This document shows positions 43,380-53,873 of a stretch of 64,000 bases of DNA, in pieces. Made by a program: the position numbers and the translations under genes. The DNA comes from Acidobacteriota bacterium. GTDB taxonomy: Bacteria > Acidobacteriota > Thermoanaerobaculia > Multivoradales > Multivoraceae. The stretch spans positions 124,001 to 188,000 of the forward strand of contig JAJCXN010000038.1 of assembly GCA_029263415.1 (NCBI GenBank). The letters run 5' to 3'. How positions within the stretch are numbered: position 1 is the first letter of the stretch; the number at the start of each line of letters is the position of its first letter. The notes below the pieces were generated by a model. The model was not told where the DNA came from. It worked only from the letters and a program-made list of their open reading frames with translations, and did no database searches.

Positions 43380-45983
43380 CTATCGACGAAAGAGGCCGGC
43401 TACGCCTCCTGCAATCAGTGTTGCTACGTCTAGCAGAGCACGGCCAGTTGCCAATCCTTCTGGCGCAACCAGGTAACGAGGTTCCCAAGTCGGTGTGAAC
43501 TTTTCCTTGTAGTTCCTGAGACCCTGAAAGTTGTAGAAGTGCTCGCCATGCCGGAAAACCAGTGCACCAATACGATTCCAGGTGGGCGCCAGAACGTGCT
43601 GGTCTAACCCCGAAAGAGGTGCCATTCCGAGATTAAAGTGGTGAAAGCGGTTGGCTGTACCCCAGAGCATGAGTTGTGCAAAGAGATAGTCCATGACGCC
43701 CGGCGGCGCTTCGCCACGGTAACGCATCAAATCGACGGAAAGTTCCCTATTCTCCGCTCCCACCAGAACGTTCGCGAACGCCAAGAGTCGATCGCCTCGC
43801 TTCACCACAGCGCAAGGAAAGTTGGACAGGTACTGGACATTGAAGTTGCCCAAGGAGAACGCCTTCTCAGACGCCCCCTTGTCCTGTAGCCACTCATCTG
43901 AAACCTCACGCATCTCAGGCAGCAGCGTCTGGACCATTCCCTGCGGAACGACATCAAATGTAAGGTTTTCTCGTTCCGCTTTACGCATGCTCTGTCGAAG
44001 GTCCTTCCGATGGCTGCCCTCCAGGCTAAAGCCTTCGAGCGATGTCCTCGCGGACTCACCAAGTTTCACCACGGACAACCCCGCCTCCAGGTAGAGCGAC
44101 AAGTACTGAGGCCGCACCTGGTAGAAGACAGGCCGTTCGTCATAGCGATCACACTGTTCGCGAAACCGCCAAATCAGGTCACCGAAAGCAACCGGATCGC
44201 CTACCGGATCACCCATTGAGATCCAACTATCACCACTGGTACCGAACATTACAAAGGCGGATCGCGATGGATCAAACAAGAAGTGCTTATCGCCGAGCAA
44301 CGCGAGGCTTGCGTTAGTAGCTGGCGCTCGCGCGACGATCGACCGCACCTTTTTTAAGTCGTCTTCTACGGGCCCTGCGATGGTCGGTGGTGCGCCACGA
44401 AAAAGGCGCGCAAGACTTAAAACAAGGATGCCCACTGCAATCGCGACCTGAGCTCGCAAGAAGCGCGGCAACTCGCTATCCAACGAGACGTTCCACAGTT
44501 GATCCTGGGAGAACTCTGCATTGCCATGCACAATCAGGCCGAGCCACACCCCGCTTGCCACCACGAGGCCAAGGCCCAGCAGCCAGCGCGGGCTGAATGG
44601 CCGACTCAGCAGTGAAGCTTGACGATAGAAATGCCGCTTCGACAACAGAAGTAGGATCGCCATGCAGCTGAGCACCAGCGCTTCTTCCCAGTCGAACGCC
44701 CGCAGCAGTGCGGTGATCGCACCTATTCCCAGCATCCACACCGTTGCATGCCAGGCCCCATCCAGCCGTCGAGCCAGGCCGCGCGCCAGGACCAACAGAG
44801 AAAGTCCAGCAACACTGGCGATCAGATGAGACGACTCGATCAGTCCGAGTGGAACCCAATCGCCCAGCCCTCTAAGCCGACCACCAACTGGAAGTGAACC
44901 CGAAACAAGCAGGAATGCTCCAGTGCAAAAGGTGGCCACTGCCAACGCTCGGGGTACGACCGGGCCAAGCCACGGTGCCGCGCGCTCTTCGAGTTTTCCC
45001 GCTGCTTCAGCCACGCCCTTACGTTCCAAGAAGACAACCAAGAAGAGCGATAGTGCGAATGGCAAGAAGTAGTAGACAACTCGAAAGAGGAGCAACGATG
45101 CCAGCGCCGCATCGGCCTGCGCCCATGGAGAGAGGAAAAGTACCAGGCCGGCCTCAAAGACACCCAAGCCGCCGGGGACATGGGAGATCATTGCTAGGAG
45201 CTGAGCGAGTAGGAATGCCGCCAGGAAAGTAGGCACCCCTAGCTCGGGTCCTTTGGGAAAGAGCACCCATGCAGCCGCAGCCATAAGCAGCCAGTCAAGA
45301 CTGGCAACGATTAGCTGTGCAAAAGCAATCTTCTTGTTGGGTCGCTCGATCTGCCATCTGCCCAAACGCAGCGCCTTTCCAGGTCTCGCGCTGACCACCA
45401 GGTAAGCAACAACCACCGCGAGCAGGCTGAACCCAAGAACACGCAGCCCGGTCGCCGGGTAGCCAGACATGAACGCCAGGCGCTGTGTTTGGGACAGCAG
45501 CAGGCAACTGGCAATGGTGAACAACCCCAGCCATGAGGTGAGCATCGTGAACGAGATCACTCGAATGATCTCGTTTCCGGTCAGGCCGGCCGCGGTGTAG
45601 AAGCGGAATCGCAGCGGAGTTGTAGTGAAGAGCGGGAAACCAACCATGTTGCCGATTCCATAGGAAACGACGCTGATCGGCGCTGAAGTCCTGTATCGGA
45701 TTGAGCTCGCGACGTAGCGCAGGGCCAACCAGTCATAGGCACTAAAGGTTAGGTACGCGAGGCCTGTGAAAGCGACGGCCCAACCGAGAATCGGGGTAGG
45801 CACGGCCCCGATACTGGTTAAGAGTTCAGCGGGTGAGTGTTGCTTCAGTTTTTCGCGCAGCAGGTGCAAAGCGAGGACCATTGCACCAAAAGGGATCAGC
45901 ATCACCATACGGCGAACGCGCTTGCTCATACTCAAGCCCGCGAGCGGCGCCGGGCCGTTCGATTCGCTACTGCTGTGATTCAT
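43380..45983 (-). CDS. mprF: Bifunctional lysylphosphatidylglycerol synthase/flippase MprF
   Basis: An 867-residue membrane protein. About 14 hydrophobic segments fill residues 25-540 (flippase: SYGIGNMVGFPLFTTTPLRF RFYTAAGLTG, HVPGGLGVFEAGLVLFLSPW). Residues about 560-850 form the cytoplasmic DUF2156/GNAT-like aminoacyl transferase domain (LGDKHFLFDPSRSAFVMFG, GDPVGDPVAFGDLIWRFREQ, SMRKAERENLTFDVV, DLMRYRGEAPPGVMDYLFAQ, FNLGMAPLSGL). It transfers lysine from Lys-tRNA to phosphatidylglycerol and flips the product, lowering surface negative charge and protecting against cationic peptides and acid. It is cotranscribed with the VirJ/AcvB hydrolase. Confidence 0.93.
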   Translation of the reverse strand: MNHSSSESNGPAPLAGLSMSKRVRRMVMLIPFGAMVLALHLLREKLKQHSPAELLTSIGAVPTPILGWAVAFTGLAYLTFSAYDWLALRYVASSIRYRTSAPISVVSYGIGNMVGFPLFTTTPLRFRFYTAAGLTGNEIIRVISFTMLTSWLGLFTIASCLLLSQTQRLAFMSGYPATGLRVLGFSLLAVVVAYLVVSARPGKALRLGRWQIERPNKKIAFAQLIVASLDWLLMAAAAWVLFPKGPELGVPTFLAAFLLAQLLAMISHVPGGLGVFEAGLVLFLSPWAQADAALASLLLFRVVYYFLPFALSLFLVVFLERKGVAEAAGKLEERAAPWLGPVVPRALAVATFCTGAFLLVSGSLPVGGRLRGLGDWVPLGLIESSHLIASVAGLSLLVLARGLARRLDGAWHATVWMLGIGAITALLRAFDWEEALVLSCMAILLLLSKRHFYRQASLLSRPFSPRWLLGLGLVVASGVWLGLIVHGNAEFSQDQLWNVSLDSELPRFLRAQVAIAVGILVLSLARLFRGAPPTIAGPVEDDLKKVRSIVARAPATNASLALLGDKHFLFDPSRSAFVMFGTSGDSWISMGDPVGDPVAFGDLIWRFREQCDRYDERPVFYQVRPQYLSLYLEAGLSVVKLGESARTSLEGFSLEGSHRKDLRQSMRKAERENLTFDVVPQGMVQTLLPEMREVSDEWLQDKGASEKAFSLGNFNVQYLSNFPCAVVKRGDRLLAFANVLVGAENRELSVDLMRYRGEAPPGVMDYLFAQLMLWGTANRFHHFNLGMAPLSGLDQHVLAPTWNRIGALVFRHGEHFYNFQGLRNYKEKFTPTWEPRYLVAPEGLATGRALLDVATLIAGGVAGLFRR

Positions 45984-46774
45984 TCAGTTCGATCATGTTG
46001 AGTGTGGAGGATACCCGTCCGCACGCCAACCGATTGTTCACGCGAGACCTCGTTGTTAGGACGATCTGAGCAGGGGGGTACCGTAGCAGTAGAAACGAGA
46101 AGCTAGGACGGCGAACTACCCCGCTGACCTAGGGCCGCCCGATGGCTGCACTGTCTGCGCAGCACACACGTTGTTAGTGCCTCGCAGTTCGACTCCATCA
46201 GCAGCTAGTGACAGCAATGACCAATCCTTGCGCATCCGGTATGCCTGGCCCGCAGGAACGATACGGTCGATGCACAGCTCAAGCACTCACTTGCTAGAAG
46301 ACATGCACTGTTGGCGCGCTCAGCTGGTGCCTTCATCAGGATTAGCCAGGCCCGAAGCGGAGCCGTCTTCTCTAAATCTGGTCATGGGTCCGACACTGGG
46401 TTTCAGCTGGATGAGCGCTCACGGTTTCTTTTGCTTTGATTCGATCGCTGAGAGCCGGCAAGAGGCCGGAAACGGCAAAGGTCCACTAGATACCTATCTG
46501 CCACCCAAGTTCCCGGCGACTTGAGAACGCACATGCATTCGTTCTACTGACGAGATTGTTCAACCTCATGATGGAGTTTGGGATAAGACGGTGAGTGTCG
46601 TCTCGTTCGCTGGGCGATTCGGTCTTAGCTATCGACGCACATAGGTAGGGCGATCGCAGTTCCGCACTAACCACCCGGCTCAAGTCCTAAGGGAGAACCC
46701 GGCGGATCTCTCCGTTCTAGGGATCGTGTCCGCCCGCCAGCGTTCTCCGATTCCACAGCGGAGGGTCTCTAGAT
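45984..46774. other. 791-base intergenic region, nothing recognised
   Basis: Between the start of mprF and the end of the ELWxxDGT gene. Short frames such as 46171-46524 (+) have no domain, no ribosome-binding site and irregular composition. An inverted pair GGAGAAC/GTTCTCC (46692 and 46741) is too far apart to call a terminator. Confidence 0.5.
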
Positions 46775-49756
46775 TCAGGGGCAGACCGGATCTGAAGACG
46801 TGCTCAAGGATGCACCGGCAAGCACCCTAAACCCAGAGCCCAGGAGGACGCCGTGTTCTGCTTGCAGAACGGCATCGTCGCCCGCCATCAGCAGAGCGCG
46901 ACTGGTCACGGTCTTCGTCGCGCTCTTGACCGTCTGCCCGGGAAGGGGCCGCGAGCCGAGATCGAGGTGGCTCTGGCACACACCGTCGAGCTTCCATGGT
47001 TCGCGACCCGTCGCAAGCACGTCGGCACTGAAGTACCCACGGTTGTCGACCGGGACCAAATCGCTCGGATCAGAAGATCTCGGGCCTGCCGACAGATCGG
47101 CAACCAGCGCTGTACCAGGTGCGGTGCCATCGCTAACCCACAGCTCGCGACCGTCTGTGCCGTCGTCCGCGGAAAAGAACAGTTGTCGCCCGAAGGGGCT
47201 CAGCCCTCTGGGGAACGAACTCCCGGTGGCGTTGAGGTCAATGAGTTGTTCCGTTCCAGCGGCCGTGCCATCGCTGACCCACAGTTCTGACAGCGCATCA
47301 CGTCGGTATGAAAAGAAGATAGCGGTGTCGTTGGCAACGAGTTCCGGCTCCTCGGCGCACTCGATCCCTCCACCGCACACATCGTTGACCACTTCGCTGG
47401 GACTACCTAACGCATCGATCTTGGCAAGACGAAGGATCTCGCTGCCCCGATCGTTTGGGTCGGAGTATTCGTGCAGGATGAAGAGTTCCTGCTCGAAAAC
47501 GAGTTTCGGAGTCGCATCGGAGCTGCACGAACCGCTGCAGAAGTCGACTGCCAGTCCGGTCCCTTCCGCGGTCCCATCGGTCATAAACAGTTCGCCTCCA
47601 CTGGCTTGGTCGGAGGCGCGAAAGTAGAGCGCGCCGGCGAACTCGACAAAGCTATGAGGATTCGATGAGTTGGGCTCAGTACCCCGCATACCACTCCGGG
47701 CGTCGAACGTTGGATCGATGTCCGCTAGTAGGTGGGTCCCCTCCAGGGTCCCGTCGCTGATCCAAGGTTCCCGACCAGTCTCGGCAGTTTCGGCTGCAAA
47801 CACTAATGAGCCGTTGAACATCACTAGGTCATCGATGTACGAGGTGGCGGTGCCCGTGCGCACGTCTTTGACCATGAAGGTGCCCTCCTCTGTGCCGTCG
47901 CTGCGCCATAGTTCCTCACCGTAGTCTGGGTGGTCCGCGAGGAAGAAAAGAAACCCGTTGCCGTCGATCAGATCGCCTGGGTCCGACGAATCGCCGGTAT
48001 TGATGTTTTTAACAACGAAGGTGCCTTCGGCGGTGCCATCGCTGCGCCACAGTTCCCTGTCGCCGCTACCGTCGCTGGCCGAGAAGAACGCAAGTCCGTT
48101 GGACGCAGCGAAGTAGATGGGGTGAGAGCCGGTCGAGTCGGGGGCGTCAGTAAGGCGCGTGGTGCCTTCTGATGTGCCGTCTGTGACCCACACCTCGGGG
48201 CCATCCTCAGGTGTGTAGGCATCAAACAAGAGTAGGTCTCCGAGCTGCACTCGGTTGTCGAACCGGCCACAGAGTGGGTCGTCGCCGGTGGAGTCGTCGC
48301 ACGAAGTCAGGATCGAACCAACGGTCCCAGTCCGAACATCTGCGACCAGATCGGTCCCGGGGCCAGTACCGTCACTAATCCAAAGCTCGATTCCTTCTGG
48401 GCCGGATGCCGTGAATAGGAGCTTGGTGCCAAGAACTGCTGCGTGAGAGGGAGTGGACGAGTCCGGGCCGGGCTTAATGTCCTCCACCTGGATAGTGCCG
48501 AGCGTAGTGCCGTCAGTGGTCCAGAGTTCCAAGCCATCGGTTCCTGCGTTTGCAGACAAGAAGGTCACTCCACCAGCTTTGCCTAGGAGGTTCGCGGTCT
48601 CAAAATCCTTCACCAGTGTGGTCTCGGGGACCAAGGGGTTGTGTTTATAGAGCGCTGCGTTGGACGTGCCGGAACTAGCAACGAAGAGCAAGTCTGGACC
48701 AAAGGGTGCAAATCCTCCTGGATTCGCGTGTCCCATATCTGGGTTCAGATCGGTGAGCCGTTCTGTCCCAAACGCTGTTCCGTCGCTCACCCACAGTTCG
48801 CGACCATAGACCCCATCGTCTGCACTGAAGTAGACCTTGCCGCTGTGCGCAAAGAAGTCGCGCGGGTCAGAGCTACCTGTCGGATGAATATCAGCGACCT
48901 GTTCGGCAGTCGCGGTCAGGGTGTCGTATTTGAACAGCTCCTTCCCGTCGGTCACGGTTGCGCTGAAGATGACGTTCGAGCCGGCGGCAATCAGCTGCGA
49001 GGGACTTGAGTGATTGGTCCCAGGGAGAAGGTCCTCGACCATCGTTGTGCCGAGTTCAGTTCCATCCGAACTCCACAGCTCCCCACCAGACACATCATCT
49101 TGGGCGCGGAAGTACACCTTTCCACCAACTTCGACCAAGTCTCTTGGAAAGGAACCCGTACTGCCAGGCCATATGTCCTTGACCTGCACCGTCCCCAGTT
49201 CCGTTAGATCGGTCTTCCAAAGCTCATCACCGTCCGAATCCTCAGCGACGAAGAACAGCGTTCCTAGCGCTACGAGGAACCTCTCCGGATCGCTGTCGCA
49301 AGAACCCGGGCAGATATCGGCGATCATGCTCGTTCCCAACTCAGTCCCGTCTGTCATCCAGAGTTCGCGCCCGTGAAGCCCGTCGTCCGCTCTAAAGATC
49401 AACTTGGTGCCCACCACCGCGTGCGCGACTCCACCGAAGAGGGTGGGGGTGAACGCTCCGGTTGCAGCCCCGGGGTTGATATCACTGAGCAATCCAGTTC
49501 CGGCTCCCGTCCCATCGGTGAACCAGAGTTCGTTTCCGTGAGTACCGTCGCTGGCTACGAAGAACCCCGTACTTCCCTCGACCCCCAGCATCACCGCTCC
49601 CGAGCTCTCGCCCACCGAAGCGGCGATGTCAACGACCAACTCAGGCGCCGAACCCTGACCTTGCGCGGCCTGGGTGAAGCCAAGAACCAAAAACACGATC
49701 AGATACAGAACGACCTGGTTCTTCGAGGCGAGGATGAGGGTCGGTTGGTCTTGCAT
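46775..49756 (-). CDS. Giant ELWxxDGT-repeat secreted protein
   Basis: Start at 49756 (MQDQPTLILASKNQVVLYLI) gives a signal sequence ending near AAQGQG and has GAGAAG about eight bases upstream; 993 residues. About seventeen repeats of roughly 45-50 residues follow, each centred on G-[R/N]-ELW-x-[S/T]-DGT-x-x-GT (for example GNELWFTDGTGAGT, GRELWVSDGTAFGT, GEELWRSDGTEEGT). This is a beta-propeller-like repeat family in exported proteins. A C-terminal segment (VTSRALLMAGDDAVLQAEHG, VLLGSGFRVLAGASL) forms short beta coils. Function unknown; likely surface-exposed. It is divergent from the sigma/kinase pair. Confidence 0.9.
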   Translation of the reverse strand: MQDQPTLILASKNQVVLYLIVFLVLGFTQAAQGQGSAPELVVDIAASVGESSGAVMLGVEGSTGFFVASDGTHGNELWFTDGTGAGTGLLSDINPGAATGAFTPTLFGGVAHAVVGTKLIFRADDGLHGRELWMTDGTELGTSMIADICPGSCDSDPERFLVALGTLFFVAEDSDGDELWKTDLTELGTVQVKDIWPGSTGSFPRDLVEVGGKVYFRAQDDVSGGELWSSDGTELGTTMVEDLLPGTNHSSPSQLIAAGSNVIFSATVTDGKELFKYDTLTATAEQVADIHPTGSSDPRDFFAHSGKVYFSADDGVYGRELWVSDGTAFGTERLTDLNPDMGHANPGGFAPFGPDLLFVASSGTSNAALYKHNPLVPETTLVKDFETANLLGKAGGVTFLSANAGTDGLELWTTDGTTLGTIQVEDIKPGPDSSTPSHAAVLGTKLLFTASGPEGIELWISDGTGPGTDLVADVRTGTVGSILTSCDDSTGDDPLCGRFDNRVQLGDLLLFDAYTPEDGPEVWVTDGTSEGTTRLTDAPDSTGSHPIYFAASNGLAFFSASDGSGDRELWRSDGTAEGTFVVKNINTGDSSDPGDLIDGNGFLFFLADHPDYGEELWRSDGTEEGTFMVKDVRTGTATSYIDDLVMFNGSLVFAAETAETGREPWISDGTLEGTHLLADIDPTFDARSGMRGTEPNSSNPHSFVEFAGALYFRASDQASGGELFMTDGTAEGTGLAVDFCSGSCSSDATPKLVFEQELFILHEYSDPNDRGSEILRLAKIDALGSPSEVVNDVCGGGIECAEEPELVANDTAIFFSYRRDALSELWVSDGTAAGTEQLIDLNATGSSFPRGLSPFGRQLFFSADDGTDGRELWVSDGTAPGTALVADLSAGPRSSDPSDLVPVDNRGYFSADVLATGREPWKLDGVCQSHLDLGSRPLPGQTVKSATKTVTSRALLMAGDDAVLQAEHGVLLGSGFRVLAGASLSTSSDPVCP

Positions 49757-50122
49757 AACGTTGCTTCTCTGGACTAAAAAGGATGGATGAAGGGCTGCCA
49801 CCGGTCGAGCGCGAGGGACCTCTACGCCGGTCATCAGTCTTCGCGCAGAAATGCACAAGGAACGGACAAACCATCTCGGCTTTCTGAGACCACGCACACG
49901 CGAGAGAGCCGAAAGAGAGCCATCCGCACTTGGCAGCAGTGCAGCTCCGCAGTAGTGCGATGCCAGGCTCGCGCTTGTCGGGCAGCTAGGGCGCACCCAG
50001 ACGATCCACTGCAATCGATTTCTGAGCGCTGCGGCGAATCTGGTGCTGCGCGTATCGCCATGGCAAGATCGAGATACTCGATCCCACTTCTTGTTCGACG
50101 CTCTACTTCAATCCACTCGCAA

Positions 50123-50725
50123 ATGCCCGACGAACCTCCAACCGGTGACGTAACACGCTGGCTCTCCGCGCTGAACAATGGAGACGGCGGCGCTGTAGAC
50201 CGTCTCGTGCCCTTGCTGTACACAGAACTGCGTGTCATGGCAAAGGGGCGTATGCGCAAGGAGCGCGCTGCGCATACGCTGGGCACCACCGGCCTAGTGA
50301 ACGAGGTCTACCTTCGTTTCAAGAAACAGGACCGTATTCAGGCCTCCGATCGGGCACAGTTCTTAGCCGCTGCCAGCAACACCATGCGCCGCGTTCTGGT
50401 CGATTATGGTCGCGCGAAGAAGAGTCAGAAACGCGGCTCGGGAGAACCACTGATCCCTCTGGATGCTGTGGAACCCTTCCTTCCCGACGACGAGATCGAA
50501 GACTTGCTATTGCTCGATGAGGCGCTCTCGCGGCTCGAGGCGATCAATCCCGAGGGCGCTCTGGTGGTGCAGCATCGCTTCTTCTCAGGCCTTACCCAGC
50601 ACGAAACCGCAGAAGTCCTCGGTCTTTCTAGCAAGACGGTTCGGCGCCGTTGGTTTGCCGCGCGTGCCTGGCTCCGCAAAGAGATGAGCTCAACACCAGG
50701 TGCCGACCAATCACCGCGCTCGTGA
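50123..50725 (+). CDS. ECF-like RNA polymerase sigma factor (TIGR02999 type)
   Basis: Start at 50123 (MPDEPPTGDVTRWLSALNNG) fits family N-termini; the open frame begins at 49787 but the extra 112 residues look non-coding. The 200-residue product has YTELRVMAKGRMRKERAAHT LGTTGLVNEVYLRF and FLAAASNTMRRVLVDYGRAK, diagnostic of this large sigma group in Acidobacteriota and Planctomycetota, then a region-4 helix-turn-helix (LTQHETAEVLGLSSKTVRRR). A Ser/Thr kinase gene follows after 76 bases, the usual partner. The 366 bases before it (49757-50122) hold no gene and should contain both divergent promoters. Confidence 0.9.
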   Translation: MPDEPPTGDVTRWLSALNNGDGGAVDRLVPLLYTELRVMAKGRMRKERAAHTLGTTGLVNEVYLRFKKQDRIQASDRAQFLAAASNTMRRVLVDYGRAKKSQKRGSGEPLIPLDAVEPFLPDDEIEDLLLLDEALSRLEAINPEGALVVQHRFFSGLTQHETAEVLGLSSKTVRRRWFAARAWLRKEMSSTPGADQSPRS

Positions 50726-50801
50726 GGCGTGACCATGAGGCAACGAGCGATCCGTCCAACTTTTTCGCTCAACCTGTCCGTTCGAGCTGCTGTTGCACGC
50801 T

Positions 50802-53588
50802 ATGACTGAGGACATGCAACCTACTACTGAACGATGGCTACTGATCGAAGAGATCTTTTCGGCCGCAATCGAAGCCGATCGTTCGCAACGCTCAGCGCTG
50901 ATTGCAGAGCTCGTTGGCGCAGACATCGAGCTTCAAGCAGAGATCGAATGCATGGTGGAAGCTCACGAATGCGAGGCTTCCAAGTTCGAGCAGCGCCAGC
51001 TCGGACTCGGTGAGGTACCAGAGCTCGAAGGTCACGAAGTTGACCTGCCCGATCCGCTGCTCGGTCATACCCTCGGTTCGTATCGCGTCGAACGCATCAT
51101 CGGTGAAGGCGGCATGGGTCGTGTGTACTGCGGACGCCGGATCGATGGCGTCCACGATCAGATGGTTGCCATCAAGGTCGTGCGCCCACTGCGAAGCACG
51201 TCCGAGACTCGAGAACGGTTTCGCCTCGAACGGGCGGTACTCGCTCACCTTGCGCACCCCAACATCGCCACCATGCTCGACGGCGGGGTCTCGGCAGACG
51301 GTGTTCCCTATCTGGTCATGGAGTATGTCGAGGGCCAGCCGCTCCTCGAGTATTGCGATCAGAGGCGTCTTGAAGTTCGCGAACGCATTGAACTGCTAGG
51401 TGTCGTGTGCGACGCGGTGGAGTTTGCGCACTCTCACTTGGTGATTCACCGCGACCTCAAGTCGTCAAACATCCTGGTCACCGCCGACGGCGACATCAAA
51501 CTCCTAGACTTCGGCATCGCGAAGCTCCTCGATCCCCAGCTTCTTGACATCACGATTAACGAGACGCGCGCCGACGCGCGCATCGCAACCCCGTTGCACG
51601 CTGCTCCGGAGCAACTCCTCGGTGGGCCACTGACCACGGCTACCGATGTCTACTCTTTGGGAGTTCTGTTGTTCGAGTTGTTGTGCGGGCGCCTTCCCTA
51701 CCAACTCGAAACCGGAACTCACGCGGAGCTCGAACGCGCTGTCGTAGCTTTGCCGCCACTGAGGCCGTCTCGCGCCCTTTCGCGGGCCCAAGTTCAAGAT
51801 GGTTCCGACATGCCCGAGACCACAGAACTGGTCGCAGCCGCAGATGTTGCCGACCTGCGGGGCTCCACGCTTGCCCGCCTTTCCCGTGACCTTCGTGGCG
51901 ATCTGGAGCACATCACGTTGAGGGCACTGCGCAAGGAAGAGGACCGGCGCTACAGCTCTGCAGGCCGACTAGGAGAGGACCTGCGTCGCTACCTCGACGG
52001 CATGCCTGTGACCGCTCACTTGGACAGTCTTGGCTATCGGGTGACACGGTTTGTCGGGCGCCATCGGATCGGTGTCGCAGTGGCTGTCCTCGTGTTGCTC
52101 GGGTTGATCGCAACCTCGTTGTTCACCACCTTCCAGTCGCGTCGATTCGAGCGTGAGCGCGATCGCTCTGCAGTGCTGGCGCAAACCATGATCGACCTTG
52201 TCGAAGGCAGCCTTCCCGGCGAAGCTCAAGGTGACAGCATCTCAGTGACCGACTTCATTGAACGCATGGAGCGAAAGATCGATGAACTTGAGTCACAGCC
52301 TACGGAACAGGTCAGCCTGCTGCGAGTGCTCGGCCGCATCTACCGAAGTCGCGGCCGCCCGCAGGAAGGCTTGGCTGTATTCGAACGCGAACTCGAAGTC
52401 TGGATCGCTCTAGGCCGCGAAGACGATGAGGGCGCCGTCGAGTTGTTGTTCGAGATCGCACGGGCAACCCATCAGGCCGGCAATGCCGAGTTGGCAGAAC
52501 AGCGCTACCGGCACACGCTGCAACGCTTCAAAGAGCGATTCGGAGCGACCGATAGACGCGTGCTTCTGCCAATGAATGACCTGACACAGTTCTTGCCGCC
52601 AGCCGAGGCACTCGTGCACGTTGAAGGCCTGCTCGAACTCCTGCGAAAGCGACAGCGCCCCGACGAGAAGAGTTCAGAGATCGACGTAGCGAGTGCGCTG
52701 AACCGGCTTGGAATCGCTTATCGAACCCTCGGCCAGAGGGCAGCAGCCCAGCGACATTTCGCCGATGCGGTGGAGATCGTAAGCAGACATCTGGAGCCAA
52801 AGCGACCGATAATGTTGACCCTGCGCAACAACCTCGCTTCGACACTGGATCTCAACCCCGAGACCCAACTCGATACTCTGCAACAGGTGCTTGAGGACAG
52901 AATCTCTGTTCAAGGGGAAGACTCGCGGGCGGTTGCATTGACGCGCATGACGCTTGCCTCGAAACTGGTTCTGCACGGCCGGTCCGAGCAAGCCGTCGCC
53001 CACTTCGACCGGGCTGAGGTGGTCCTACGCGGGGCCGTTCAATCCGACGATTCGAGCCTCGGCCAACTAGCCGCCCAACGCGCCCATGCCCATAGGGCAC
53101 TCAACGACGTCGATCGCGAACGCGCCGACCTCGACACCGCGCTCGGCATCCTCGAAGGGGCCGAGTGGGCTCAAGTGGCTGGAGACATCGCGCTTCTAAT
53201 GGCGGCGGACGGCGACCTCGATCAAGCGATGGCGCTATCGAACGAGAGTCTCGCTTGGCTACCGAGCGGCTCCTTGGTGGAGTCGAAGGAGGACTGGCGT
53301 GCGGCGCGGTGCCTGCTGTTGAGTCACATGGTTCACATCGTGGCCGGAAACATCGAGCAGTCATCGGCTTTGGTCGAACGGTTCGAAAGCTTGAGCGCGT
53401 GGACCGACCCACCACGTTGGTTCGGTCCCTCAGCGCAACTTGCGCGTGCTATCCAATCAGCCGTAGCGGCCCCGGTCTCGAATCGCCACAACGGAGACCT
53501 CGCGGCGGCACTCAACGTCTACACCGAGATGCCGGATCACGACCGCCGCCTTGTGGCGTCGGCTCGCTGGGCGGTCACGAATCGCTAG
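50802..53588 (+). CDS. Serine/threonine protein kinase with TPR repeats, single-pass membrane
   Basis: ATG at 50802 (MTEDMQPTTERWLLIEEIFS) preferred over TTG 50793; 928 residues. N-terminal 80 residues are the helical region common in bacterial kinases of this type. The kinase domain spans about 90-400: IGEGGMGRVYCGRR (P-loop), VAIKVV (Lys), VIHRDLKSSNILVTADGDIK LLDFGIAKLL (catalytic loop and DFG), APEQLLGGPLTTATDVYSLG. A membrane helix follows (IGVAVAVLVLLGLIATSLFT), then a C-terminal TPR region (about 470-900). It probably phosphorylates or controls the adjacent sigma factor or an outside-sensing relay; that is inference from pairing. Confidence 0.93.
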   Translation: MTEDMQPTTERWLLIEEIFSAAIEADRSQRSALIAELVGADIELQAEIECMVEAHECEASKFEQRQLGLGEVPELEGHEVDLPDPLLGHTLGSYRVERIIGEGGMGRVYCGRRIDGVHDQMVAIKVVRPLRSTSETRERFRLERAVLAHLAHPNIATMLDGGVSADGVPYLVMEYVEGQPLLEYCDQRRLEVRERIELLGVVCDAVEFAHSHLVIHRDLKSSNILVTADGDIKLLDFGIAKLLDPQLLDITINETRADARIATPLHAAPEQLLGGPLTTATDVYSLGVLLFELLCGRLPYQLETGTHAELERAVVALPPLRPSRALSRAQVQDGSDMPETTELVAAADVADLRGSTLARLSRDLRGDLEHITLRALRKEEDRRYSSAGRLGEDLRRYLDGMPVTAHLDSLGYRVTRFVGRHRIGVAVAVLVLLGLIATSLFTTFQSRRFERERDRSAVLAQTMIDLVEGSLPGEAQGDSISVTDFIERMERKIDELESQPTEQVSLLRVLGRIYRSRGRPQEGLAVFERELEVWIALGREDDEGAVELLFEIARATHQAGNAELAEQRYRHTLQRFKERFGATDRRVLLPMNDLTQFLPPAEALVHVEGLLELLRKRQRPDEKSSEIDVASALNRLGIAYRTLGQRAAAQRHFADAVEIVSRHLEPKRPIMLTLRNNLASTLDLNPETQLDTLQQVLEDRISVQGEDSRAVALTRMTLASKLVLHGRSEQAVAHFDRAEVVLRGAVQSDDSSLGQLAAQRAHAHRALNDVDRERADLDTALGILEGAEWAQVAGDIALLMAADGDLDQAMALSNESLAWLPSGSLVESKEDWRAARCLLLSHMVHIVAGNIEQSSALVERFESLSAWTDPPRWFGPSAQLARAIQSAVAAPVSNRHNGDLAAALNVYTEMPDHDRRLVASARWAVTNR

Positions 53589-53873
53589 CCGGTCGCTCGG
53601 GCAGTGCTTGCAATAGCTCGCCAGTTCTTGGCCCCAACACCACTCAGTCGTCGGGCCACGTCCGTTCGTTCCTGAGCTGGGGTGGATCAACAACTTGAGA
53701 GGATAGGCTGCGGTCAACTGCAGATCTGCAACCTAGGCGAGTCATACTTCGTGCCAGAATCCGTCTTTCTCGGTTCGACGGTTCAAACAACAGGCGGCCA
53801 TTCTCAATAGCAGTTTCACTCCCAGCGTCCCACCATCCTTCTTGCTCGCGACAACACCCAACAGTGAGACCTC

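Noticed and set aside
46171-46524. 117-residue open frame between mprF and the ELWxxDGT gene
   Set aside because: Composition and lack of any motif argue against coding.
53165-53698. 177-residue open frame within the kinase C-terminus
   Set aside because: A same-strand shifted-frame shadow of the TPR region; composition is Gly/Arg/Ser-rich and it lacks any motif.
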